A DNA stretch of 16,675 nucleotides, from the NCBI GenBank assembly GCA_937922105.1, contig CAKZVN010000312.1:1-16675 (forward strand). Direction: 5' to 3'. This stretch comes from an uncultured Litorilinea sp. (GTDB taxonomy: Bacteria; Chloroflexota; Anaerolineae; Caldilineales; Caldilineaceae). Below the pieces are notes generated by a model. That model saw only the letters and a program-made list of their open reading frames with translations, searched no databases and was not told the origin of the DNA. This document shows, piece by piece, positions 1 through 6,558 of this stretch (within the stretch, counting starts at the first letter, position 1; each line of letters opens with the position of its first letter). Position numbers and translations under genes: made by a program.

Positions 1-1508
1 GGTAGCTCCTCGCCGGTTGTCTCCTCTGCGTCGGCTTCCTGCGCCGCTACAGCCTCGCCGGCTTCGGCGGGCGGCGGCGTTTCTGTGGGAAGCGCGGTTG
101 GGGTCGCGGGCAGCGGCTCGGCAGGCAGCGGCGGCGCAGGCGTCACCAGGTCTTGCCCGTCGTATGGGTTGGTCGGCAGGATTGCCGCCACGCGCACCAC
201 GCCCTCGGCGTCCTGCTCAAAAAACGCCACAAAGGTGCGGCTGCGGTCTGCGTTGTCGAAGAAGCGAATGCGGGGCGTGATCTGAGTGCCTACCAGCGGC
301 TGGTTGCTTTCGTCCAAATAGAGTGCAAGCCAGATACCCGCCCGGCTCAAGCCCAGGTCAAAGGCCTGCTGCAACAAATCCAAGCGCGTCACATAATCCG
401 CGGCGGCGCTCACATTCTGGCTGCGTAGATGCACCAACAGACCCGCCAGCGCAGTCAAGGGCGTGGGCCGTAATGTAGCCTCGGTCAGATTGTACCCGGG
501 CATGACCGCGCCGCCGTACTCTGCCGCGCCCTCCACCGAAACAAAGCGCCAGCGCGTCGTCGCCCATTGGCGCGCAAAGGGCGTCTGCTCCAAAAAGCTG
601 TTGGGAGCCACCAGCCGCTCGCGCAGCGCATTGCCGTCGCCCAGGGGCGCGGTCACCACCAAGTCCGGCAGCAGCGCGCCCTCCACGTCCACCAATTCGA
701 GCCGGCTCCCTGCAGCCTGGACGGACCACAGCGGCGTCTCTAGGCTGCGCCAGAGGGGCGCAAAGTCTTCGCCGGGCGCAGCCTGGGCCAAGACATAGAC
801 ATTGAGCGAAGGCGTCAAGTCGCCCCGCTCCACCAAGAGCAAGTGATAGCGCCCCAGAAAATCTTCCCGCAGCACACCGTGGCGCAACCCGCCCAACAGC
901 GTGCCGTACGCCACGCGTCCGTCGCGTACTGAGACGACATCCAGCAGCAACTGGCTTCGCACGCGGTTGCGGTCGTCGGGTTCGCGCCAAAAGAGAATGG
1001 GCAACACCTGATTTTGCGGTGTGCGCGGCATCACCAACGCAGCCCAAGTATTCGCCTCCAACCGGTAATACGTTGCGGGCACAAAAAGCAGACCTTGTGC
1101 CTGGGCCGTGCGGCGCAGCAAGGCCTCGGCCTGCTCGTTGGTAAAGTCGAGCATGGCTGCGCTCTGCAACCCCTCCACCACCAGGTCGGCATAGCGCCGC
1201 GCCCATTCCTCGGGCGAGGCAGGGGTTGCGGTGGGTGTCGGGCTGAGGGTGGGTGTCGGCGAGAGCGTTGGGGTGGGAGAAGGCGTCGGTGTCGCAGTCG
1301 GTGTGGGCGTGCCGGTGGCGGCAAGCGTCGGCGCAGGGGAGGGCGTCGCAGAAAGCAGCGCCATCATCTCCGCCTGTACCACCAGCAATTCCTCGCGCAC
1401 ACGCAGCCGGCCGCGCGCCAGCCCTGCGTTGTAGGCTACGACCAGGGCGACGACGAACCAGATGGCGACTACGGTCAGGGTGATCAGGCGTGCTCTGTCT
1501 TGCGGCAT
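1..1508 (-). CDS. Membrane-anchored protein with Pro-Thr-rich linker, partial (C-terminus beyond window)
   Basis: I do not recognise a named family. Reading the minus strand from the ATG at 1508-1506 gives 502 codons without a stop, up to the window edge. Residues 1-7 are polar and basic, and residues 8-26 form one hydrophobic helix (LITLTVVAIWFVVALVVAY), an uncleaved signal anchor. Residues 54-97 are a Pro/Thr/Ser linker (repeated TPTP and SPTP units). Residues 100-450 are a globular, probably extracytoplasmic part with many beta-like stretches. From about 455 a second Pro-rich and then acidic tail begins. The ATG overlaps the TGA of the upstream gene (ATGA at 1510-1507), so the two are very likely translationally coupled. 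Pro-Thr spacers are common in Chloroflexota cell-surface proteins. Function is unknown; a role at the envelope is inferred from topology only. Confidence 0.8.
   Translation of the reverse strand, partial: MPQDRARLITLTVVAIWFVVALVVAYNAGLARGRLRVREELLVVQAEMMALLSATPSPAPTLAATGTPTPTATPTPSPTPTLSPTPTLSPTPTATPASPEEWARRYADLVVEGLQSAAMLDFTNEQAEALLRRTAQAQGLLFVPATYYRLEANTWAALVMPRTPQNQVLPILFWREPDDRNRVRSQLLLDVVSVRDGRVAYGTLLGGLRHGVLREDFLGRYHLLLVERGDLTPSLNVYVLAQAAPGEDFAPLWRSLETPLWSVQAAGSRLELVDVEGALLPDLVVTAPLGDGNALRERLVAPNSFLEQTPFARQWATTRWRFVSVEGAAEYGGAVMPGYNLTEATLRPTPLTALAGLLVHLRSQNVSAAADYVTRLDLLQQAFDLGLSRAGIWLALYLDESNQPLVGTQITPRIRFFDNADRSRTFVAFFEQDAEGVVRVAAILPTNPYDGQDLVTPAPPLPAEPLPATPTALPTETPPPAEAGEAVAAQEADAEETTGEEL
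1225..1355 (-). repeat. Low-complexity Pro-Thr-coding repeat tract
   Basis: On the plus strand the tract is an irregular repetition of GGTGTCGG/GGCGTCGG-like units; read on the minus strand it encodes the TPTP/SPTP linker of the partial membrane protein. A similar tract lies in the neighbouring gene at about 1835-2010. Such tracts are prone to slippage and vary in length between strains. This is coding low-complexity sequence, not a CRISPR array or mobile element. Confidence 0.7.
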
Positions 1509-2278
1509 CAATTCTGCACGATAATCGTCACCTGGCAGGGCGGCGGGAAATTGCCGGTCTGGTCCACCACGATCAGGCGCAGACTCCACACCCCATTGCC
1601 CAGTCCATAGGTGTCCAACGCCATCAAGAAGTTATTGACAACCGGGCTATTGCCCCCGCCCACGTAGTTAAAGCCGCCCGCAGCGCCGGCGCCCGGCGCC
1701 ACTTCCAACTTGTAATACTGGAAGCGCTCATGGGTTGCTGTGCCGATCACATTCACCACGCCGCTCACCACCTCATTTTCGCCCGGGCGCAGGAGCAACG
1801 CGCGTGTGTCCGGGCAAATGGGCGCCACCACCATGGGTATCGGCGTAGGCGTAGGCGGCGTTTCGACCACCGCGACGGGAACGGGTGTCGGCGGCTCCGC
1901 CGGCGGTGGGTTATTGTTCCCCATCGGTGTCGGCGTCCAAGTCGGCGTTGGCGTCACCGGAAGCGGCGTATTGGTGGGCGTGGGCATGAAGGGTAAGGGT
2001 GGCGTGGGTGAAAGCGATTCCGCCACCAACGGCTCCACCGCCTGGGCCAATGTATTGCTCAAAAAATAGGTGAAGCCCATGATCAGCACCAACGCCAAAG
2101 CCACCGCGAAGATGCTGTAAGTATCCTGGATCGCCTTTTCCCGCTCCAGCGAAAAAACGGCCTGTTTGCGTTCGGCGCGCACTTGCCAAATGCGGTAAAG
2201 CTGGTACAGCGCGGCCAAGCCGCACACGGCATAGATCCAGGGAGCGTATGTCGCAATAGTCTGGATAACGATGCCCAT
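1508..2278 (-). CDS. Two-TM membrane protein with Pro-Thr linker and C-terminal Ig-like/beta-sandwich domain
   Basis: 256 residues from the ATG at 2278-2276. The frame stays open upstream to an ATG at 2368, but those extra 30 residues are basic and low in similarity to a domain, while this start leads straight into a hydrophobic segment. Residues ~9-28 and ~55-76 are two membrane helices joined by a basic loop (RIWQVRAERKQ), which by the positive-inside rule should be cytoplasmic. Residues ~90-150 are a Pro/Thr linker. Residues ~152-256 resemble the small beta-sandwich module seen in Chloroflexota surface proteins and penicillin-binding proteins (pattern PGENEVVSGVVNVIGTAT followed by FQYYKLE). 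Cys155 and Cys248 bracket this domain and could form a disulfide outside the cell. It is upstream of, and overlaps by 4 bp, the other membrane-anchored gene. Function unknown; an accessory role in envelope or cell-wall interaction is a guess from the domain. Confidence 0.75.
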   Translation of the reverse strand: MGIVIQTIATYAPWIYAVCGLAALYQLYRIWQVRAERKQAVFSLEREKAIQDTYSIFAVALALVLIMGFTYFLSNTLAQAVEPLVAESLSPTPPLPFMPTPTNTPLPVTPTPTWTPTPMGNNNPPPAEPPTPVPVAVVETPPTPTPIPMVVAPICPDTRALLLRPGENEVVSGVVNVIGTATHERFQYYKLEVAPGAGAAGGFNYVGGGNSPVVNNFLMALDTYGLGNGVWSLRLIVVDQTGNFPPPCQVTIIVQN

Positions 2279-2288
2279 AGTGCTTGCT

Positions 2289-2318
2289 AGTCTACCCCAG
2301 ACGCGCGGCAAGCGACAA
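2289..2318 (-). promoter_or_regulatory. Weak candidate promoter for the membrane-protein pair
   Basis: On the minus strand TTGTCG (2318-2313) and TAGACT (2294-2289) are 18 nt apart, each matching the sigma70 consensus at 4 of 6 positions. The -10 would end only about 10 nt before the ATG at 2278, implying a leaderless or nearly leaderless transcript, consistent with no good Shine-Dalgarno being visible there (only GGGG, about 15 nt upstream). Low confidence. Confidence 0.25.
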
Positions 2319-2339
2319 ACCGGATTGCGCTCGACCGAT

Positions 2340-2368
2340 TTGGCAATGAGTCCACTCTTGGCTATCAT
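2340..2368 (+). promoter_or_regulatory. sigma70-type promoter for the gamma-glutamyltransferase / uridylyltransferase pair
   Basis: TTGGCA at 2340-2345 and TATCAT at 2363-2368 are separated by exactly 17 nt and each matches the consensus (TTGACA, TATAAT) at 5 of 6 positions. Transcription would begin near 2375, giving a leader of roughly 90 nt before the ATG at 2464. It lies in the divergent gap between the membrane-protein pair and the gamma-glutamyltransferase gene, and is the best promoter match I found in the window. Confidence 0.6.
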
Positions 2369-2463
2369 GAAACGGCAAATCGTCGCGTACCATCACCCCG
2401 TTGTGGCTCCGGCCCGCCCTCTATCCACTACCGAACCCGGCATCACCACGATTAGGTCACCAC

Positions 2464-4137
2464 ATGAACTACGAAGCAGCCTTTCGCTCCCGGCGCAGCA
2501 ATGTCATGGCTCGCCGCGGGATAGTCTCTACCAGCCAACCCCTGGCTGCGCAGGCCGGTCTCGGCATCTTACAAGCCGGCGGCAACGCAGCGGACGCCGC
2601 CGTCGCCACCGCCGCCATGCTCAACGTGGTCGAGCCGCTCTCCACCGGCATCGGCGGTGACTGCTTTGCCCTCTTCTGGGACGCCAAGACCAAGCGCGTT
2701 ACCGCGCTCAACGGCTCTGGGCGCGCGCCGGGCGCAGCCTCGATCGAAGAACTGCGCCGGCTCGGTTACCGGGAAATGCCCACCTTCACCGGTCACGCAG
2801 TCAATATCCCCGGTGCGGTCGCCGCCTGGAGCGACCTGCTCGAGCGCCACGGGCGCATGGGCCTTGGCGACGTGTTGCAACCCGCCATCTGGTATGCCGA
2901 AAACGGCTACCCGGTCAGTGAACTCATCGCCAACAACTGGCGCACCCAAACCAAAAAACTTCGCCGCGACCCCGACTGGGAGAGTCCCGACCTGGACAAC
3001 GGCCCCGAACAGCCCAGCGGTCATGAACTCCTGCTCGACGGGCGCCCTCCCCGCGCAGGGGAGATCATGCGCATCCCGACCCTGGGCGCCACCCTGCGCG
3101 GCATCGCCGCCGACGGCAAGGACTACATCTACCACGGCGACTTTGCCCACAAACTCAGCGCGCACGTGCAACGCTACGGCGGCTGGATCACCCCGGCGGA
3201 TATGGCTGCCCATCTCTCTACTTGGGATGACCCCATCACTGCCGACTATCGCGGCTACACGCTCTACGAATGCCCGCCTAACGGGCAAGGCTTGGCAGCC
3301 ATCATCGCGGTCAATCTCGCCGAGGGCTTCGACCTCGCCGCCATGTCGGAAGCCGACCGCGTCCATACCATGATCGAGTGCATGCGCCTCGGCTTTGCCG
3401 ATGCCCAGCAATGGGTCTGCGACCCGCGCGTGGTGCCCATCCCCCTAGCCGAACTGACCAGCCGCAGCTATGCCGCGCAGCGCCGCATGCACATTGACGC
3501 CCAACGTGCCGCCCAAAACGTGCCCTACGGCGATCCGCTCGCTGGCTCCGATACCATCTATTTGGCCGTGGTAGACGGGGAAGGCAACGCATGCAGCCTC
3601 ATCAACAGCCTCTACATGGGGACCGGCACAGGGCTGGTCGTTCCCGGTACGGGCGTCAGCCTGCAAAACCGCGCCGCGCTCTTTGTACTGGACCCTGACC
3701 ACCCCAACGCGCTCGCCCCCCACAAGCGCCACTACCAGACCATCATCCCCGCCATGACCACCCACGGCGGTGAGTTGCACGCCGCGCTGGGCGTCATGGG
3801 TGGCTACATGCAACCGCAAGGCCATTTCCAAATCCTGGTCAACCTGGTAGACTTCGGCATGTCGCCACAAATGGCGCTGGACCAACCCCGCTGGCAACTC
3901 ACCGACCCCAGCGAAGGCCTGGGCGCACAGCAATCCGGCGGTCTCGTGGGCATGGAAGAAGGGTGGAGCTTCGCCCTCATGGCAGAATTGGCACGCCGCG
4001 GTCATCGTCTAAAACCCATTGACGGTTATGGGCGGGTCGGCTTCGGCGGCGGACAGATCATCGTCCGCAACCCCGAGACCGGGGTCCTCATTGCCGGAAG
4101 CGACCCGCGCAAAGACGGCTGTGCTGTGGGGTGGTAA
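2464..4137 (+). CDS. Gamma-glutamyltransferase family protein (YwrD-like), cytoplasmic
   Basis: An N-terminal nucleophile hydrolase of the gamma-glutamyltranspeptidase family, which transfers or hydrolyses gamma-glutamyl groups from substrates such as glutathione. It is 557 residues, normal for the family. Family members are made as one chain that cleaves itself before a catalytic Thr: here SDTIYLAVVD places the nucleophile at Thr364, giving a ~363-residue large and a ~194-residue small subunit. Also visible are GGNAADAAVA near 39-48, NGSGRAPG near 83-90 (the Arg expected to bind the substrate carboxylate), MGGY near 445 (oxyanion glycines) and the C-terminal DPRKDGCAVGW. There is no signal peptide, so the enzyme should be cytoplasmic, as in the YwrD branch. 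The start at ATG 2464 (AGG about 8 nt upstream) fits the family N-terminus; an in-frame TTG at 2401 would add 21 unlike residues. The substrate cannot be told: related enzymes include glutathione hydrolases and oxamate amidohydrolase. Confidence 0.9.
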   Translation: MNYEAAFRSRRSNVMARRGIVSTSQPLAAQAGLGILQAGGNAADAAVATAAMLNVVEPLSTGIGGDCFALFWDAKTKRVTALNGSGRAPGAASIEELRRLGYREMPTFTGHAVNIPGAVAAWSDLLERHGRMGLGDVLQPAIWYAENGYPVSELIANNWRTQTKKLRRDPDWESPDLDNGPEQPSGHELLLDGRPPRAGEIMRIPTLGATLRGIAADGKDYIYHGDFAHKLSAHVQRYGGWITPADMAAHLSTWDDPITADYRGYTLYECPPNGQGLAAIIAVNLAEGFDLAAMSEADRVHTMIECMRLGFADAQQWVCDPRVVPIPLAELTSRSYAAQRRMHIDAQRAAQNVPYGDPLAGSDTIYLAVVDGEGNACSLINSLYMGTGTGLVVPGTGVSLQNRAALFVLDPDHPNALAPHKRHYQTIIPAMTTHGGELHAALGVMGGYMQPQGHFQILVNLVDFGMSPQMALDQPRWQLTDPSEGLGAQQSGGLVGMEEGWSFALMAELARRGHRLKPIDGYGRVGFGGGQIIVRNPETGVLIAGSDPRKDGCAVGW

Positions 4138-4186
4138 GTCCACCCATCGGTACCGGCATTTCCCCGGCTGGTGAAAGGAAACGCCC

Positions 4187-5593
4187 ATGACCCTACGCCA
4201 TACCCCTTTGCCCGAAGAGACCTTCGCCCCTTTCGTCGAGAAGATGCGCGCCGCGGGCTTGCCCGAGCTGAGCATCCGCACCTTCCGCCTCCACTACGCG
4301 CAACTGGTGGCGGGCGGCACCGGCTTCATCCCTGCTACGGAGGCCGCGCCGGTAGACGACTTGCCCGACTATGCGACGCTGGACGGCACCGACGATGCCG
4401 CCGGGCACGCTGCCCTGCCCAAGACCGTCGTGCTCAAACTCAACGGCGGCTTGGGAACCTCCATGGGCATGAGCGGTCCCAAGTCGCTCTTGCCTGTCAA
4501 AGACGGCTTGACCTTCCTGGACATCATCGTCCGCCAGGTCCTCCACCACCGCCGCCAAACCGGCGTGCGCTTGCCCCTGGTGCTCATGAACAGCTTCAAC
4601 ACCCAGGACGCTACGCTGACTGCGCTGCAAGCCTACCCCGACCTCACCCAAGACCTGCCCTTCACCTTCCTCCAACACAAAAGCCCCAAAGTCTGGGTGG
4701 ATACATTAGCCCCGGTCGAATGGCCCGCAGACCCGGACAAGGAGTGGTGTCCCCCCGGTCATGGCGACATCTACGTTGCCTTGTTGACCACCGGTCTCCT
4801 GGAGCAAATGCTGGCGGCGGGCTACACCCACCTCTTCGTCTCCAACTCCGACAATTTGGGCGCTGTCCTCGACACGCGCATCCTCGGCTTTGTGGCGCGG
4901 CGCCGCATCCCCTTCCTCATGGAAGTCACCGCGCGCACCCCCGCCGACCGCAAGGGCGGTCACCTGGCGCGCCGACCGGACGGACGCCTACTCCTGCGCG
5001 AACTATCCCAATGCCCTCCGGACGAGTTGGACCGCTTCCAGGACATCACGCGCTATCGCTACTTCAACACCAATAACCTTTGGATTCACCTGCCGTCGCT
5101 CCAAGAGTTATTGCGCGCCAATGACGACGTGCTGGACCTGCCGCTGATTCGCAACGAAAAGCCCGTGGACCCCACCGTCCCGCGCAGCCCGCGCGTCTAT
5201 CAGTTGGAAACCGCCATGGGGTCGGCGATCGCAAGTTTCGCCGGGGCCGAAGCCCTTTGTGTCCCGCGCAGCCGCTTTGCCCCGGTCAAGCGCAGCAGCG
5301 ACCTCATCCTGCTCTGGTCCGACGTCTACCGCCTCACCGCCGACGCGCGCCTGGTCGCCGATGTGCCCGTGCTCCCGTTGGTGGAATTGGACGACGCGCA
5401 CTTCGGCCTGATTGACGACCTGCGCCGCCGCTTCCCCTATGGCGCGCCCTCCCTGCGCCATGCCACGCGCCTCAGCGTGCGCGGGGATGTGTTCTTCGGA
5501 CGCGACGTCACCGTCGTGGGCGTGGCAAGCGTCGTCCACGACGGTCCCCAGCCGCTGCATATTCCCGACGGTGCGCGGCTAGGTTCTGTCTGA
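4187..5593 (+). CDS. UTP--glucose-1-phosphate uridylyltransferase (UDPGP family)
   Basis: Makes UDP-glucose (or a related UDP-sugar) from UTP and sugar-1-phosphate, feeding glycan, glycolipid and trehalose or sucrose synthesis in the cytoplasm. The 468-residue protein is of the eukaryotic-type UDPGP family, not the GalU type common in bacteria. Motifs in order: LNGGLGTSMG at 85-94 (nucleotide-binding loop), GPKS 97-100, TFLD near 109-112, NSFNT 135-139, PPGHGD 189-194 (uridine pocket), SNSDNLG 219-225 (metal and phosphate binding), NTNNLW 294-299, QLETAMGSA near 339, and RFAPVKRSSDLILLWSD 363-379. The C-terminal region after ~400 is short. The ATG has a good AAAGGA site 7 nt upstream. It follows the gamma-glutamyltransferase stop by 49 bp on the same strand, so the two probably share a transcript, although no common pathway is evident. 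UDP-GlcNAc or UDP-galactose as product cannot be excluded. Confidence 0.9.
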   Translation: MTLRHTPLPEETFAPFVEKMRAAGLPELSIRTFRLHYAQLVAGGTGFIPATEAAPVDDLPDYATLDGTDDAAGHAALPKTVVLKLNGGLGTSMGMSGPKSLLPVKDGLTFLDIIVRQVLHHRRQTGVRLPLVLMNSFNTQDATLTALQAYPDLTQDLPFTFLQHKSPKVWVDTLAPVEWPADPDKEWCPPGHGDIYVALLTTGLLEQMLAAGYTHLFVSNSDNLGAVLDTRILGFVARRRIPFLMEVTARTPADRKGGHLARRPDGRLLLRELSQCPPDELDRFQDITRYRYFNTNNLWIHLPSLQELLRANDDVLDLPLIRNEKPVDPTVPRSPRVYQLETAMGSAIASFAGAEALCVPRSRFAPVKRSSDLILLWSDVYRLTADARLVADVPVLPLVELDDAHFGLIDDLRRRFPYGAPSLRHATRLSVRGDVFFGRDVTVVGVASVVHDGPQPLHIPDGARLGSV

Positions 5594-5622
5594 AAAATCG
5601 CTACGCCGGCTTCATGCTAAGG

Positions 5623-5713
5623 CACAGCTGAAGCATTCCCCCTCTGGTTGAACACCGGAGCTTCTTTCCTTCGCTGTGCTCAGGGCAGGCAGCCTGGTGG
5701 CTCAGTCTGACGT
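5623..5713 (+). repeat. Dispersed intergenic repeat, copy A
   Basis: This 91-bp segment aligns over its length with the reverse complement of 11784-11874. Shared blocks are GAAGCAT(T)CCCCCTCTGGT (one extra T here), a 29-30 nt spacer with scattered matches (CTTC, TCGC), CTCAGGGCAGGC (12 of 12), and a terminal CTCAG..TGACGT. The block order and spacing are preserved, so this is common descent rather than chance. It resembles the short CTTCGCTGCGCTCAGAATGAC-type intergenic repeats found in many bacterial genomes. It follows the uridylyltransferase stop and codes for nothing I recognise. Confidence 0.7.
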
Positions 5714-5760
5714 GATCGCAGACGTGATCCGGACGACCACGCTTGACTCGCTCGTGCGCC

Positions 5761-5801
5761 AAGAAAAAAGCGCCCGGCTCCCAGATACTGGGAGCCGGGC
5801 G
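5761..5801 (-). terminator. Rho-independent terminator of hsp20
   Basis: A perfect 14-bp inverted repeat (CGCCCGGCTCCCAG at 5771-5784 and its complement at 5788-5801) has a 3-nt loop. On the minus strand the stem is followed at once by CTTTTTTCTT (5770-5761), the classic stem plus U-tract. It begins about 50 nt after the hsp20 stop codon. On the plus strand there is no T-run after the stem, so it is at best a weak stop for transcripts coming from the uridylyltransferase gene. Confidence 0.9.
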
Positions 5802-5851
5802 GGTTACTCTACCTTCGCAGCGCGAAGAACAAGCCACGCAGCGACCTGCGC

Positions 5852-6313
5852 TTATTTGCCGTTGACCGTGGTCTTGACCGTGATCCGCTTCGGCTTGACA
5901 GCCTCGGCCTTGGGCAGGCGCAGCGTCAGCACACCGTGCTCATGGGTCGCCTCGACCTGGTCGGCCTCCACCGGCATGGGCAGCGTAATCGAGCGCATGA
6001 AGCTACCATAGCGGCGCTCGCGGATATGGTAATTCTTCTGCTCCATATCCTTCTCGGCCTTGGTTTCGCCCTTGACGGTGAGGACATTGTCGGTCAGGGT
6101 AACCTCCACCGCCTCCGGCTCAACACCCGGAATGGTTACCTTCACAGTGTAGCCGGCATCATCCTCGGCGACATCCATAGCCGGGGTGAAGCCTTCCAGC
6201 GGGCGGCTCCACAGCCGGGGCGCCTCGAAGAACGGCTCATCAAAGATGCGATCCATCAGCTCGCGCATGGTTTGCATCTCGCGGAAGGGTTCCCAACGGG
6301 TCAGGGTGCTCAT
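5852..6313 (-). CDS. hsp20: Small heat-shock protein, Hsp20/alpha-crystallin family
   Basis: ATP-independent holdase that binds unfolding proteins in the cytoplasm and hands them to DnaK and ClpB. The 153-residue length is typical. Residues ~1-42 are the variable N-terminal arm (SxxxRWEPFREM start common in this family), ~43-137 the alpha-crystallin domain with AMDVAEDDAGYTVKVTIPGV at its start and the signature GVLTLRLPK at 127-135. The C-terminal tail contains ITV (144-146), matching the I-x-I/V motif that docks into a neighbouring subunit during oligomer formation. The ATG has an excellent AAGGAGG site 8 nt upstream, next to a 6-bp palindrome (6327-6342). It is last in the run of minus-strand proteostasis genes and has its own terminator. 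Confidence 0.95.
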   Translation of the reverse strand: MSTLTRWEPFREMQTMRELMDRIFDEPFFEAPRLWSRPLEGFTPAMDVAEDDAGYTVKVTIPGVEPEAVEVTLTDNVLTVKGETKAEKDMEQKNYHIRERRYGSFMRSITLPMPVEADQVEATHEHGVLTLRLPKAEAVKPKRITVKTTVNGK

Positions 6314-6326
6314 ACGTACTTCCTCC

Positions 6327-6342
6327 TTCGATCAGAATCGAA
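6327..6342 (-). promoter_or_regulatory. Palindrome abutting the hsp20 ribosome-binding site
   Basis: TTCGAT-N4-ATCGAA is a perfect 6-bp inverted repeat that ends inside the AAGGAGG Shine-Dalgarno of hsp20. In RNA it could fold as a small stem next to the ribosome-binding site (a thermosensor-like arrangement), or in DNA serve as an operator. The stem pairs only the first bases of the site, so strong masking is not obvious. Function is a guess. Confidence 0.3.
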
Positions 6343-6400
6343 TTGACTACCATCGTCATCCGATCAAGTTAGAACCGTTAGCCCAGGGTGGGAGTGCTTC

Positions 6401-6446
6401 CGGCGGGCGACCGGTCAACCGCACCGTCGTTCTCGGTCGCCCACCG
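6401..6446 (-). repeat. Inverted repeat between the baeRF3-like gene and hsp20
   Basis: A 12-bp inverted repeat with one mismatch (CGGCGGGCGACC at 6401-6412 against GGTCGCCCACCG at 6435-6446), 22-nt loop. No U-run follows on the minus strand. It sits about 90-130 nt before the hsp20 start and 115 nt after the preceding stop, so it may be an operator or a Rho-type end of the upstream message. I saw no confident promoter in this 245-bp gap. Confidence 0.4.
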
Positions 6447-6558
6447 TCGCTTCCGGTCATCTCACCCACACACCCTATACAATAAGTCCCTCGCGTTAGA
6501 TGCACATATCCACATCGTTAGCGTTGTGTATACATCGCCACGCGGCGCAACAGTTCGC

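Noticed and set aside
358..1206. Minus-strand open frame of 282 codons in the left end region
   Set aside because: It is out of frame with the 502-codon frame that starts at 1508, has the anchor and linker architecture and overlaps the upstream gene; the 282-codon product is low-complexity Ala/Arg/Gly sequence.
1225..2010. GGTGTCGG-type tandem units as a possible CRISPR or VNTR element
   Set aside because: Units are irregular and lie in frame within two genes, coding for Pro-Thr linkers; there are no equal-length spacers.
2401..2463. TTG start at 2401 for the gamma-glutamyltransferase
   Set aside because: Adds 21 residues not typical of the family; the ATG at 2464 has an upstream AGG and begins at the normal family N-terminus.
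5771..5801. Reading the 14-bp hairpin as a terminator for the uridylyltransferase gene
   Set aside because: The T-run lies only on the minus-strand side, so the hairpin primarily serves hsp20; plus-strand sequence after it is GGTTACTCT.
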